Origin: Candidatus Heimdallarchaeota archaeon
GTDB taxonomy: Archaea; Asgardarchaeota; Heimdallarchaeia; JABLTI01
DNA length: 64,000 nt
Direction of reading: 5' to 3'
Assembly (NCBI GenBank): GCA_019058275.1
Contig: JAHLVW010000015.1
Span: 62,001-126,000 of the forward strand
Part shown: one piece after another, positions 56,018-64,000 of the stretch
How positions within the stretch are numbered: position 1 is the first letter of the stretch
How the letters are laid out: every line of letters starts with the position of its first letter
The notes under the pieces: generated by a model
Seen by the model: only the letters and a program-made list of their open reading frames with translations
Databases searched by the model: none
Told to the model about the DNA's origin: nothing
Program-made: the position numbers and the translations under genes

Positions 56018-56809
56018 ATGTTGGAGTGCGAAAGTATTTTGATAAAAGTTAGTTTAGCAACAAAGATTCATACAAAAAAGCGAGAATCATTTAGATTATT
56101 TGATAAAGAAGTAAGAGATGCAATAAAAGACCTTGATGTTTCTATTTCAGCTGTTATTTTTGAAGAAGCAGGATACGTCACTATATCCTTGAAAGGAGAT
56201 GATGAAATTGCAGCTGCTAACTACCTAACCTCTTTGTATGGCAAAAGAGCAAATCTAGGCGAGTTGAAGGAAGGGGATATTGTAAAAGGATACATTTGTT
56301 CTAGTGGTAAAGTTGGTTTCGGTATTTTTGTAGATATAGGTATCAAAGAACCTTATGCTGTCGATGCACTACTACCAATGTATGCTCTCAGAGAACAGCT
56401 TACAGAAAACAAGAAAGTTCCAGTAAGGAAGATAATTGATAGTTTTGGACTTGTTAACAACATTCCATTGGAATTAACTATCGTGAAAGCTAGCATTGGT
56501 TTGAAAAAGATTGAAGCAAAATTATCACAAAATCAACTTGAATTATTTGAACGTTGGATGGAAGAAAGTTTAGATAGACTCTATATTGTTGGTGCTTTTG
56601 AGAATGAAATAGAAAATGCATTAACTAGCACTAATCATGAAAAAGATATTATTTCAATTGAAAAACTTGGTTGGATGGAAAATATAATTTCATGCAAATT
56701 TAACACCAGTGCTAAAGGTCTTATCCCAATATTAGGTCGAGTTTTACCAAAAGCAAAATTCGAGATTTTTTCTCCATCGAGAATAAAGAAAGTATTGAAG
56801 GAAAACTAG
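56018..56809 (+). CDS. DUF2110-family protein with OB/S1-like domain
   Basis: The 263-residue protein fits the archaeal DUF2110 family, which I recall as a frequent neighbour of tfe. After an N-terminal alpha/beta part (about 1-80), residues about 85-150 look like an OB/S1 fold (LKEGDIVKGYICSSGKVGFG, then FVDIGI), followed by a helical region and a C-terminal strand-rich part. An RNA- or transcription-related role is inferred from this fold and its position. Its last four bases overlap the convergent tmk gene. Confidence 0.78.
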   Translation: MLECESILIKVSLATKIHTKKRESFRLFDKEVRDAIKDLDVSISAVIFEEAGYVTISLKGDDEIAAANYLTSLYGKRANLGELKEGDIVKGYICSSGKVGFGIFVDIGIKEPYAVDALLPMYALREQLTENKKVPVRKIIDSFGLVNNIPLELTIVKASIGLKKIEAKLSQNQLELFERWMEESLDRLYIVGAFENEIENALTSTNHEKDIISIEKLGWMENIISCKFNTSAKGLIPILGRVLPKAKFEIFSPSRIKKVLKEN

Positions 56810-57471
56810 GTATCTATTTTGTTTTCTTCTTTTAATTCTTCTTCATCTACCAAAACTTCCTTCTTTATCAATCCATGGATTAAATTGTAAAGAATTTCAA
56901 CAATATCCTCAATACTTTGTTCACTGTCAATTAGGAAATAATTTCCTACTTGATCATTGTTATATATCTCTAGAAAAAGGTCCCTAACTTGCTGTAGGTA
57001 TTGCTGCCCTTCAAAGGTATTGATTTTTGATCTATCCTTTACAATTCTTTGAATAGCAACTTTAACATCTAGATCAAAAATTATTGTTAAATCTGGTTCC
57101 GGGAATTTATCCCTATTCGTGTTAAGTATACTCTCCCAATCATTATTATTACGAACACCTTGATAGCAAGCAGTTGAAAAGAAGTATCTATCCATAAAAA
57201 CAATCTTTTTCTCTTCCAAAGCTGGAAGAATTCGATGTTCAACATCCCATCCTCTATCTTCCAAAAACCATTGTAGTTCAGTTTCAAGTGAAGGTCTGTC
57301 ATTCACATAGCTTTCTCTAATTTTCTTACCAGCTTCAGTTATATTTGTAGGTTCTTTGAATATTTCAATTGTAAAGCTCAGTGCTTCAAAACGTTTCTTA
57401 AGCATTATAGCTAGAGATGTTTTCCCTGTACCATCAATTCCTTCAAATGCTATTAACAGACCTTTTTTCAT
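56806..57471 (-). CDS. tmk: Thymidylate kinase
   Basis: The 221-residue protein phosphorylates dTMP to dTDP. It has the P-loop EGIDGTGKTS, the substrate-binding DRYFFSTACYQG segment and EPTN near residue 41. The lid region is short. Length fits archaeal TMK. The ATG at 57471 begins MKKGLLIAFEG; a GTG two codons earlier at 57477 is possible and neither has a clear ribosome site. The gene converges on DUF2110 with a four-base overlap. It ends in an acidic tail (EEELKEENK). Confidence 0.93.
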   Translation of the reverse strand: MKKGLLIAFEGIDGTGKTSLAIMLKKRFEALSFTIEIFKEPTNITEAGKKIRESYVNDRPSLETELQWFLEDRGWDVEHRILPALEEKKIVFMDRYFFSTACYQGVRNNNDWESILNTNRDKFPEPDLTIIFDLDVKVAIQRIVKDRSKINTFEGQQYLQQVRDLFLEIYNNDQVGNYFLIDSEQSIEDIVEILYNLIHGLIKKEVLVDEEELKEENKIDT

Positions 57472-57588
57472 TTTCACAATAATCTATCCTAATTGTTTTT
57501 ACTCAATAAACTATTCTAGCTTGAAAATTAAAAAGTATTATTATTTTATATTAATAAAAAAGCTGTGAAAGGATAAATCCTTACACAA

Positions 57589-59475
57589 TTAATTCATCTG
57601 AGAGAAGATTGGACGTAGTGTTAGCAATTGAGATAGAGTTAAAGGAACAAAAGGCAAACCTTCTGTTTCATCTTTTATACGCTTAATTAATGCTTTTTCA
57701 GTCATTGGTTTCTCTTGTCGTCCCTCACGTCTTATACGTACATTGAATTTAACTGAATCAATTTCCTTATCGCCAATAACAAGAATATAAGGAATCCATT
57801 CTTGTTCTGCTTTTCTTATTTTCTTTCCTATTCGTTCAGAACGATCGTCGATATCCACTCTGATTTTATGTTTAGTCAATTTCTTAACTAGCTTTTTACT
57901 AAAGGCTAAATGTTCTTCAGTTATTGGCAATAGTCTTACTTGAACAGGTGAAAGCCAAACTGGAAATGCAGGTGCTTTTCCTTGTTGTTGTTCGGTATAT
58001 GCTTTTTCAAGTAAAGCATAAACAATACGCTCAATAGCTCCAGATATGCTTGTATGAAGTATTAATGGTCGTTGTTTTTCATTGTTAGAATCAATGTAGC
58101 TAATATTAAATCTCTCTGAGTTCTCGACATCGATTTGAACCGTGCTTAATGCAGCAGCTTTGTCTTGATTGTCTATGAAATTGAATTCAAATTTAGTAAT
58201 GAAGTAAGCATATCTTTTATCAAACAATTCAATTAAAGCTGGTCTCTTTCTTGCTTTAACCATCTCAATGTACCAATCTTTGTTCTCCTTAAAGAAATCC
58301 TTTTGAGCACGAAAAGCTGATTCGTAATCTAGTTCAAAATAATCAAGATTCTTTGCTGAAAGCTCATATTGTTCATTGAAATACTTCTTTGCTTCCCTTA
58401 TATCTTTACATAGTGTATGCATATCTGGCATGGTAAAGGTTCGTAATCTTCGTAAAGCAGCAACCTCACCTCTTTGCTCACGTCTAAAGGAATAATGAGT
58501 CATTTCAAAGAGTTTTATTGGGAGATTATTATGTGAAATTTGAGCATCAGCACTAATTAGAAATTGTCCAAAACATGCAGCAAATCGTAGAAAATAATTA
58601 TCAGTACCTGATTTTAGCACATATTGCCTTGCAGGAAAACGATGCATGTATTCCTCTATCGCGGGATGTGTATAACTATACATGATTGGACTTTCGATAG
58701 GCATTGCCCCATACTCTATAGTCATATCTTTTACTAGTTCCTCTATCAAGTATTTCATAATCCATCCTTTAGGATACCAACGATAGTTTCCAGCATCACT
58801 TCCAGGTTCATAATCTACGAGTTCTAGCTTTCTCATTAAATTAGCATGTGGTGGAGGAATATCAGATGAGCGTTTTTTTGCAGTTTCATAGTTTGCAAAT
58901 TTCTGTAGATTTTTGTGCTTGTTAAAATTGTAGTCTTTTACCGGGATTAATGTTCCATCGGGATCCATTATGAAGAATTCATGTTTTAATTCTTCCTCGC
59001 CTCTAAGAGCAGCACTTTCAACAGATTCATCTTTCTCTTTTACTTTAGTTACTTCTCCAACTACAATTGACCTTGAAAGCTCAGATAATGGATGTCCTTT
59101 ACACTTGATATCGAATGCTTTATACCAACCAAAAGGAGCACGTGTAACAGTGTAGCCTTTCTTCTTAAGGACAGTTTCCATGTCTTTTAGTACTCTTAAA
59201 GCAATATCTGGTCTTGAAGGATTATTAGATAAATGAACCCAAGGATATAATACAACATTCTTGGAACCAACTTGATCTGAGACAGCTTCAACTTCAGTAA
59301 CAGCTTTTTTACTAACTTCTTCAAAATGCTCTTCATCGTTTTTTTCAACAGAAGAGAACACAACTAGACATTCTTCAACACGTCTTAGCTTTTTCTCAAT
59401 TTCCTCTGCTGCCTTTATTGCTTTCTTTTTTGGTTCGAATTCTATGAAATCTGAATGAACAATTAAAATACGCAA
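57589..59475 (-). CDS. thrS: Threonyl-tRNA synthetase, archaeal type
   Basis: The 628-residue enzyme begins with the archaeal editing domain related to D-aminoacyl-tRNA deacylase (MRILIVHSDFIEFEPKKKA, VVLYPWVHLSNN) instead of the bacterial TGS and editing domains. The class II core follows from about 210, with the zinc-binding cysteine in RFAACFGQF, motif 2 around HYSFRREQRGEVAALRRLRT and motif 3 near ISGAIERIVYALLE. The C-terminal anticodon domain is at about 520-628. It charges tRNA-Thr and clears mischarged serine. Start and length are as expected. Confidence 0.96.
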   Translation of the reverse strand: MRILIVHSDFIEFEPKKKAIKAAEEIEKKLRRVEECLVVFSSVEKNDEEHFEEVSKKAVTEVEAVSDQVGSKNVVLYPWVHLSNNPSRPDIALRVLKDMETVLKKKGYTVTRAPFGWYKAFDIKCKGHPLSELSRSIVVGEVTKVKEKDESVESAALRGEEELKHEFFIMDPDGTLIPVKDYNFNKHKNLQKFANYETAKKRSSDIPPPHANLMRKLELVDYEPGSDAGNYRWYPKGWIMKYLIEELVKDMTIEYGAMPIESPIMYSYTHPAIEEYMHRFPARQYVLKSGTDNYFLRFAACFGQFLISADAQISHNNLPIKLFEMTHYSFRREQRGEVAALRRLRTFTMPDMHTLCKDIREAKKYFNEQYELSAKNLDYFELDYESAFRAQKDFFKENKDWYIEMVKARKRPALIELFDKRYAYFITKFEFNFIDNQDKAAALSTVQIDVENSERFNISYIDSNNEKQRPLILHTSISGAIERIVYALLEKAYTEQQQGKAPAFPVWLSPVQVRLLPITEEHLAFSKKLVKKLTKHKIRVDIDDRSERIGKKIRKAEQEWIPYILVIGDKEIDSVKFNVRIRREGRQEKPMTEKALIKRIKDETEGLPFVPLTLSQLLTLRPIFSQMN

Positions 59476-59591
59476 AATTAACCACCTATAATTTGCGATA
59501 AATCTATACTTATCTGTTTTAGATGAATTCTTTCGAACTTTGCATTAATAAAAGCTTTTGGAAATAGTAGGGAAATAGAGGAAAGAACAGC

Positions 59592-60425
59592 TTATTTTAG
59601 CATCTTCATTATAGCATAATCGATTATAGATGTTGGTAAGAACTCAAGAAGTCTTCGTGTTTTATGATTCTTAACCTTGTAACGAGCTTTGACTCTCTTT
59701 TTATGAAGAGCCTTGTAAACAGCTTTTGCAACATGTTTTGGGTCAGATCCTTTTTCCAGTTCTTTTTCACAAGTAACAATTACTTGTTCAATGAGATTCC
59801 TAAACATTGTTTTCTCTATGTCAATATCCTCAGCATATGTGCAATAGATTTTTTCTAAAAGATCAGTCTTTATTGCTCCGGCTTGTAAATGAACTACTTT
59901 AATTCCTTGAAACATAACTTCTCTTCTTAGTGCATCTGAAAAAGCCTCGAGAGCAAATTTACTCATTGAATAGGGACCATTTAACGGAAATGCTATTCTC
60001 CCAGCTTCTGAACCAATGTTAATGATCCTGCCTTTTCTTGCTAAAATTAATGGATAGAGAGCTTTGGTTACTTTGTAAGTACCTATAACATTGACATCGA
60101 TTATCTTTTGCATTTTTTTTTCGGAAACTTCAATTAAGGGGCCACCAACAAATAATCCAGCATTGTTAACTAATCCATCTATTCCTTCAGATATTTCTAG
60201 TATCTTTTCTTTTGCATCTTTGATTGATTGTAAATTAGTAATATCTAATAAAAGAGTGCTAATGTTTTCTCTCCCTTTTAGTTCATTCAAAGCTTTCTCA
60301 TCTATATCAGTAGCTATAACGTGATCTCCTTTTTGTGTCAAGTACTCTGTAATAGTCAATCCTATGCCATTTGCTGCTCCTGTAACGAGAACTATTTTCT
60401 GTTCTTTACCCATATTTGGAAACAT
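59592..60425 (-). CDS. Short-chain dehydrogenase/reductase
   Basis: The 277-residue protein is a classical SDR: cofactor site TGAANGIG near residue 15, DITN, NNAGLFVGG near 88, and the catalytic pair YSMSK with the preceding serine in NIGSEAGR. The aspartate after the second strand (ATDIDE) suggests NAD preference. The C-terminal basic part (KVKNHKTRRLLEFL) recalls SDRs acting on lipids or sterol-like substrates, but the substrate is unknown. It follows thrS divergently by about 115 bases on the same strand and precedes the anchored protein gene. Confidence 0.88.
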   Translation of the reverse strand: MFPNMGKEQKIVLVTGAANGIGLTITEYLTQKGDHVIATDIDEKALNELKGRENISTLLLDITNLQSIKDAKEKILEISEGIDGLVNNAGLFVGGPLIEVSEKKMQKIIDVNVIGTYKVTKALYPLILARKGRIINIGSEAGRIAFPLNGPYSMSKFALEAFSDALRREVMFQGIKVVHLQAGAIKTDLLEKIYCTYAEDIDIEKTMFRNLIEQVIVTCEKELEKGSDPKHVAKAVYKALHKKRVKARYKVKNHKTRRLLEFLPTSIIDYAIMKMLK

Positions 60426-60489
60426 CCTAAATAGTTAGTAATAAATTCAAATTTTGAAGAACTAAGAACTTTAGTTCCTTTAAAATTAC

Positions 60490-61473
60490 CTATGTTTCTT
60501 CGGTGGCAAGTAATTTGTAAAGCTCCTCTTTAAATTCAGTTACTTCTTCCTTTGACTTGTTTCTTACATTTATCACTACTAAAAATAAGACTAAAGCAGC
60601 TGTTACAAAAAGTGAGACAAGTAAAATTACTAACCAATTGAATACTTTGGGTAATGAGAAGTGTTCAGTGGAAACATAGAATTTCGCTTCAAATGAACCT
60701 CTAGCTGGCATAGCATTTTTCCTACAATTGAATACCAACCAGTAATTTCCTTCGGAATCTGATTCAGTATCATAACTTAGGATATAGTAATCTTTCATAA
60801 ATTGCTCAACATCAAATTCTATATTATCCAGAAAATCAGATGTAACATTTTCTTCACCAACATCTATTGGCATTTTAATTTGAAGTTCTTGGCATTCTAA
60901 ATCAGCATCCCATGCTGGTCTAATTAAGTCTATGACAATGAGGTTGGTATCAACTCTATAATGAGCTATTTGCTCTGATAGAAAGAAGTTAGCATTGTAA
61001 GAAAAGTAGTATTGTAAAGTTGTATTTGTTTTGATTAAGGAGTTATTTTCAAGATAGACTCTATAGGAGAGATCAAAATCATTTGATGCACTATGATTTA
61101 CAGTAAATTGCTGACCATCTTGAATTGCATAGGTTTGATCATCAATTACTTCAACAATTTCTCCACTCTGTATGGTTCTAAAATACATGCCTACATGGTC
61201 AGTATTTGAAGGAGTACAATTAATTATAATCGTGACTTTACCAGATCCTTTTCTATCCATTTCTAAGACAGTTTTAATCCAATGCAAATCAGCATTATAA
61301 AACCCTTCACTTTTTGGTTCTAGAGTCATTGTTGTTGAAATTTCTTCCTTTTCAACAATGGTTACTAAATTTCTTGACATAGAATTTGCTGGGGTAAAGA
61401 ATACAATTACACTAGAAAGTAGAACTAAATTTATTGCTAAGATGAGAGTGAGAGATTTTCTTATATAGGTCAT
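60490..61473 (-). CDS. Membrane-anchored extracytoplasmic protein, unknown
   Basis: The 327-residue protein has a signal or anchor at about 7-27, a beta-rich outer domain with several NxS/T sites (about 30-265), a membrane helix at about 273-297 and a charged cytoplasmic tail. I recognise no family. The ATG at 61473 (MTYIRKSLTL) is preferred to a TTG three codons upstream. The cytoplasmic tail of about 30 residues is acidic and helical. It is divergent from the glucoamylase-like gene at 61630. Confidence 0.72.
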   Translation of the reverse strand: MTYIRKSLTLILAINLVLLSSVIVFFTPANSMSRNLVTIVEKEEISTTMTLEPKSEGFYNADLHWIKTVLEMDRKGSGKVTIIINCTPSNTDHVGMYFRTIQSGEIVEVIDDQTYAIQDGQQFTVNHSASNDFDLSYRVYLENNSLIKTNTTLQYYFSYNANFFLSEQIAHYRVDTNLIVIDLIRPAWDADLECQELQIKMPIDVGEENVTSDFLDNIEFDVEQFMKDYYILSYDTESDSEGNYWLVFNCRKNAMPARGSFEAKFYVSTEHFSLPKVFNWLVILLVSLFVTAALVLFLVVINVRNKSKEEVTEFKEELYKLLATEET

Positions 61474-61629
61474 GTAAAACAAACTCTTTCTATGATGCTA
61501 GTTTGATTATGGAAATATAATTCAAAAAAGCTACTGTAATGTTGTTATTTGAAATTTCAGAGTTATATTTGCTAAAAATATTTATTTTCAAAACAAATAA
61601 AGGATAACTAAAAGCAATGAGGGATTTAA

Positions 61630-63954
61630 ATGCCAAATAAAACACCCAAAAAATCACTTGAAAAAGAACTAAAGAAGAACAGACAAGTTATTGTTCCAGT
61701 GATACCTGAAATGATTGATGCAAGAACTAAGCTTGGCAAGGGTGAGATTGAAGTTCCAGCTGAAATAAAAGAAATTGAAGCTTTGATCTTTTCTAGAGGT
61801 AGACTAAATGTTCAATTTTTCCGAGGTAGATCTAATCTCTATGTTGTTCCTAGTTGGGTGAAAGAAATGCTTTCAGTTAATAGTCCTGGAGTGATTTCAT
61901 TAGGTCATAATTCTTCCCTGATTAACTCAAACTACCGTGATTGGGTTGCTTTTGGTGGAATTGACTGTGAATCTGAGGGAACAGTAACAAGCAAAGGATT
62001 AGTCGTTCCATTGATTGATGGTTATGGCATTCTTTCAGGTTCATTGATTAATAATGCTCCTAATTATATAACTCGAGATGGAACAAGTTCACAAGAGCTT
62101 CTAAGTGGTTCCTTACCTATTGTTATTAATAATTGGAAAATTAAAAAGAAAAACTATCAGCAAATCGTTTTTGGTGGGAAATCAGGGAAAAGCGAAATTG
62201 GAGTTATGACATTTAAGAAAACGGAGAATGATAATACAAAGCTCCTTTTATCAATTAGACCGTTCAATCAAGAAGGAGTATCACTAATTAATAGTATAAC
62301 TTATCGTCCCAAAGATCAAGCTATTCTCATAAACAAGGAATTAGCATTCAAGATTATACAAGAACCTGAAAAAATAGCTGTAGCTAATTACCAAAATGAG
62401 GGCGATTCAGCTGTCAAACTTTTGAAGATTGCAAAGGATGTTGATCAGAACGAGGAGTTGTTGATAAATTGCTCTATTGGATTAGCAAATATGACACTAA
62501 TGTTTCCAGAGAATACATCTGAAATTGAAATTTTCTTCAGAATGAATAAGAAACCAATAGCTGCTCCACCAACTTTGGAAAAAATAAAGAATACTTGGAC
62601 AGAAAAATTATCTTTAGGATTGTCTCTCAAAACAGGAAATCATGAGATAGATAGGTTATTTTCAGCTAGCGTGACAAATTTACTTTTACTTGTTGATCCA
62701 AATAATATAACTCCGGGTCCAACTGAATATCATCGATTTTGGTGTAGAGATGCAGCTTTTCTCATAAATGCTTTAGACAAACTAGGTTATCACAAATATG
62801 CTGAAGAAGCTCTTGTTCAATTTATACAAAGACAAAGAAGTGATGGTTTCTTCTACAGTCATGAAGGTGAATTTGATTCGAATGGTGAAGGCATTTGGGT
62901 TCTTGCTGAACATGCTAAATTCACGAAAGATTACTCTTGGTTAGAAAAAACGTTTGATTCCATATACAAAGCTGCTGTATGTATAATTAATACAAGAAAA
63001 CAACCTAAAGTAGATCTACCTTCTGGCAAAATGGATTTGGTAAAAGGATTGCTTCCTCCAGGATTTAGTGCAGAACATTTAGGACCTTGCGATTACTTCT
63101 ATTGGGACAATTTCTGGGGAGTTGCTGGTTTACGAGAAGCAGCAAATTGTGCTAAAACTATCAAGCATAAATCACTTGAATTATTACAAAGTGAATATGA
63201 GAGCTATCTTTCGGATTTAATGTTAAGCATAGATCAGTTACATAGTGATTATGGTTACTTACCTGTTGGACCATTTAGAGAACTAGATAGTGCAATAATA
63301 GCGAATTTATGTGCATATCATCCTACAAAGATCTTTAATTCTTCGAGTGAAATACTAATGAACACAACAAATGCTATCTACAAAAATTTCACCCATAAAG
63401 GTGGATTTTTCCACGAAGTTGCTTGGAACTGTTATGGTACCTATTTAACAATGCATTTAGCCCAAGCTTATCATGAAGCAAATGATGAGGAGAAGGTAAC
63501 TGAGATTTTGGAATGGCTTGTTAAACACAAAACATGTGCTATGGGATGGGCAGAAGGAATAAGCCCTCAGACAATGAGGGGAGGAATGGGTGATTCCCCA
63601 CATGGATGGGCAAGTGCAGATTGGATTCATCTTCTTAGAAACATGTTTGCAAATGAAACTAAGGATGGTAGTTTGAAATTACTTAGTGGGTATCCTGTAA
63701 AATACCTTACAAATGGCATTTCTACTAGCAAATTAAAAACACATTTTGGTGAAATTCAATATTCTGCTAAAATCTATGATAATGTTTTAAAGCTTGAAAT
63801 TGAAAATAATTTATCATTGGAAACCTATCAGATTATGTCTCCTTATATTGTAACCAGTATCAGAACTGATAAGGGAGAGGCTTATATTGAATCTAGCAAA
63901 TGTGTTAAAGTCAGTAACAAAGCAACTAAAATTACGATAGGATTAGATGTTTGA
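61630..63954 (+). CDS. Glucoamylase/amylo-1,6-glucosidase-like (alpha/alpha)6-barrel protein
   Basis: The 774-residue protein has a beta-rich N-terminal half (about 40-310) and a helical C-terminal barrel at about 340-690. The barrel shows six-hairpin glycosidase features: RFWCRDAAFLINALDKLGYH, SHEGEFDSNGEGIWVLAEHA, and YFYWDNFWGVAGLREA. Acidic residues in these segments could be catalytic. This layout fits glycogen debranching or glucoamylase-like enzymes of families such as GH15 or GH63, and I cannot choose one. No signal peptide is visible, so it is probably cytoplasmic. GAGGG lies six bases before the ATG. Confidence 0.68.
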   Translation: MPNKTPKKSLEKELKKNRQVIVPVIPEMIDARTKLGKGEIEVPAEIKEIEALIFSRGRLNVQFFRGRSNLYVVPSWVKEMLSVNSPGVISLGHNSSLINSNYRDWVAFGGIDCESEGTVTSKGLVVPLIDGYGILSGSLINNAPNYITRDGTSSQELLSGSLPIVINNWKIKKKNYQQIVFGGKSGKSEIGVMTFKKTENDNTKLLLSIRPFNQEGVSLINSITYRPKDQAILINKELAFKIIQEPEKIAVANYQNEGDSAVKLLKIAKDVDQNEELLINCSIGLANMTLMFPENTSEIEIFFRMNKKPIAAPPTLEKIKNTWTEKLSLGLSLKTGNHEIDRLFSASVTNLLLLVDPNNITPGPTEYHRFWCRDAAFLINALDKLGYHKYAEEALVQFIQRQRSDGFFYSHEGEFDSNGEGIWVLAEHAKFTKDYSWLEKTFDSIYKAAVCIINTRKQPKVDLPSGKMDLVKGLLPPGFSAEHLGPCDYFYWDNFWGVAGLREAANCAKTIKHKSLELLQSEYESYLSDLMLSIDQLHSDYGYLPVGPFRELDSAIIANLCAYHPTKIFNSSSEILMNTTNAIYKNFTHKGGFFHEVAWNCYGTYLTMHLAQAYHEANDEEKVTEILEWLVKHKTCAMGWAEGISPQTMRGGMGDSPHGWASADWIHLLRNMFANETKDGSLKLLSGYPVKYLTNGISTSKLKTHFGEIQYSAKIYDNVLKLEIENNLSLETYQIMSPYIVTSIRTDKGEAYIESSKCVKVSNKATKITIGLDV

Positions 63955-64000
63955 AGAAACAATCGTTGATAACTTATTTATTACATCAACATCCAATCGT
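63955..64000. other. Short tail after the last gene
   Basis: Forty-six bases follow the last stop codon. Nothing is recognised. Confidence 0.5.

Overview
The window reads as chromosomal DNA of an AT-rich archaeon, most likely an Asgard archaeon. The core genes are archaeal: RNA polymerase B, A' and A'', eL30, archaeal NusA, aEF1A, TFE, deoxyhypusine synthase, an archaeal threonyl-tRNA synthetase, CTP-dependent riboflavin kinase, a type II archaeal prepilin peptidase and an intron-bearing tRNA. The Asgard placement rests on eukaryote-like proteins: a Rag/Gtr-like GTPase with a roadblock-like tail, a longin-type protein next to it, a RING-type zinc-finger protein and an EF-1A with the long eocyte/eukaryote-type insertion. 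The class within Asgard cannot be fixed from this sequence alone.

Layout. 1-937 is a truncated TldD-type peptidase gene on the minus strand. 1138-8203 (plus) holds a large surface protein, a TrmB-like winged helix joined to a long coiled coil, a PRC-barrel protein and an alpha-solenoid/beta-sandwich protein. 8255-18141 (minus) is the transcription block rpoB-rpoA1-rpoA2-rpl30e-nusA, followed by a structured intergenic element and a Hef-like helicase whose ATPase motifs are degenerate. 18649-21613 (plus) holds the GTPase, the longin protein and an archaeal SbcD-related phosphoesterase. 21643-28294 (minus) holds a COG2509 flavoprotein, a prepilin peptidase with a glycine-repeat insertion, a DapA-family protein lacking its Schiff-base lysine, a zinc-ribbon membrane protein, a tandem PadR regulator and EF-1A. 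28602-31824 is an accessory stretch of membrane and secreted proteins ending in a disrupted gene. 32183-53708 is dominated by surface and transport functions: the RING protein, a NosD-like beta-helix, PspC, two paralogous FtsX/MacB-type permeases, one matching ATPase, two secreted proteins with calcium-binding thrombospondin type 3 repeats, and a second TrmB/coiled-coil protein. It also holds ribK, pncC and tRNA-Cys. 54198-63954 returns to housekeeping genes (dys, tfe, DUF2110, tmk, thrS), then a short-chain dehydrogenase, a membrane-anchored protein and a glucoamylase-like protein.

How the parts may work together. The two permeases and two repeat proteins form two similar permease plus surface-protein modules that may share one ATPase and build or remodel the cell surface. 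The GTPase and longin pair recalls eukaryotic Rag and GATOR components and is the most suggestive unexplained system here. Other unusual items are a tRNA-Cys with two introns, one in the T arm, the pseudo-helicase, the catalytically altered DapA homologue and the glycine-repeat prepilin peptidase. I found no CRISPR array, rRNA gene, insertion sequence or clear prophage. All family assignments come from reading the sequence; no database search was run.
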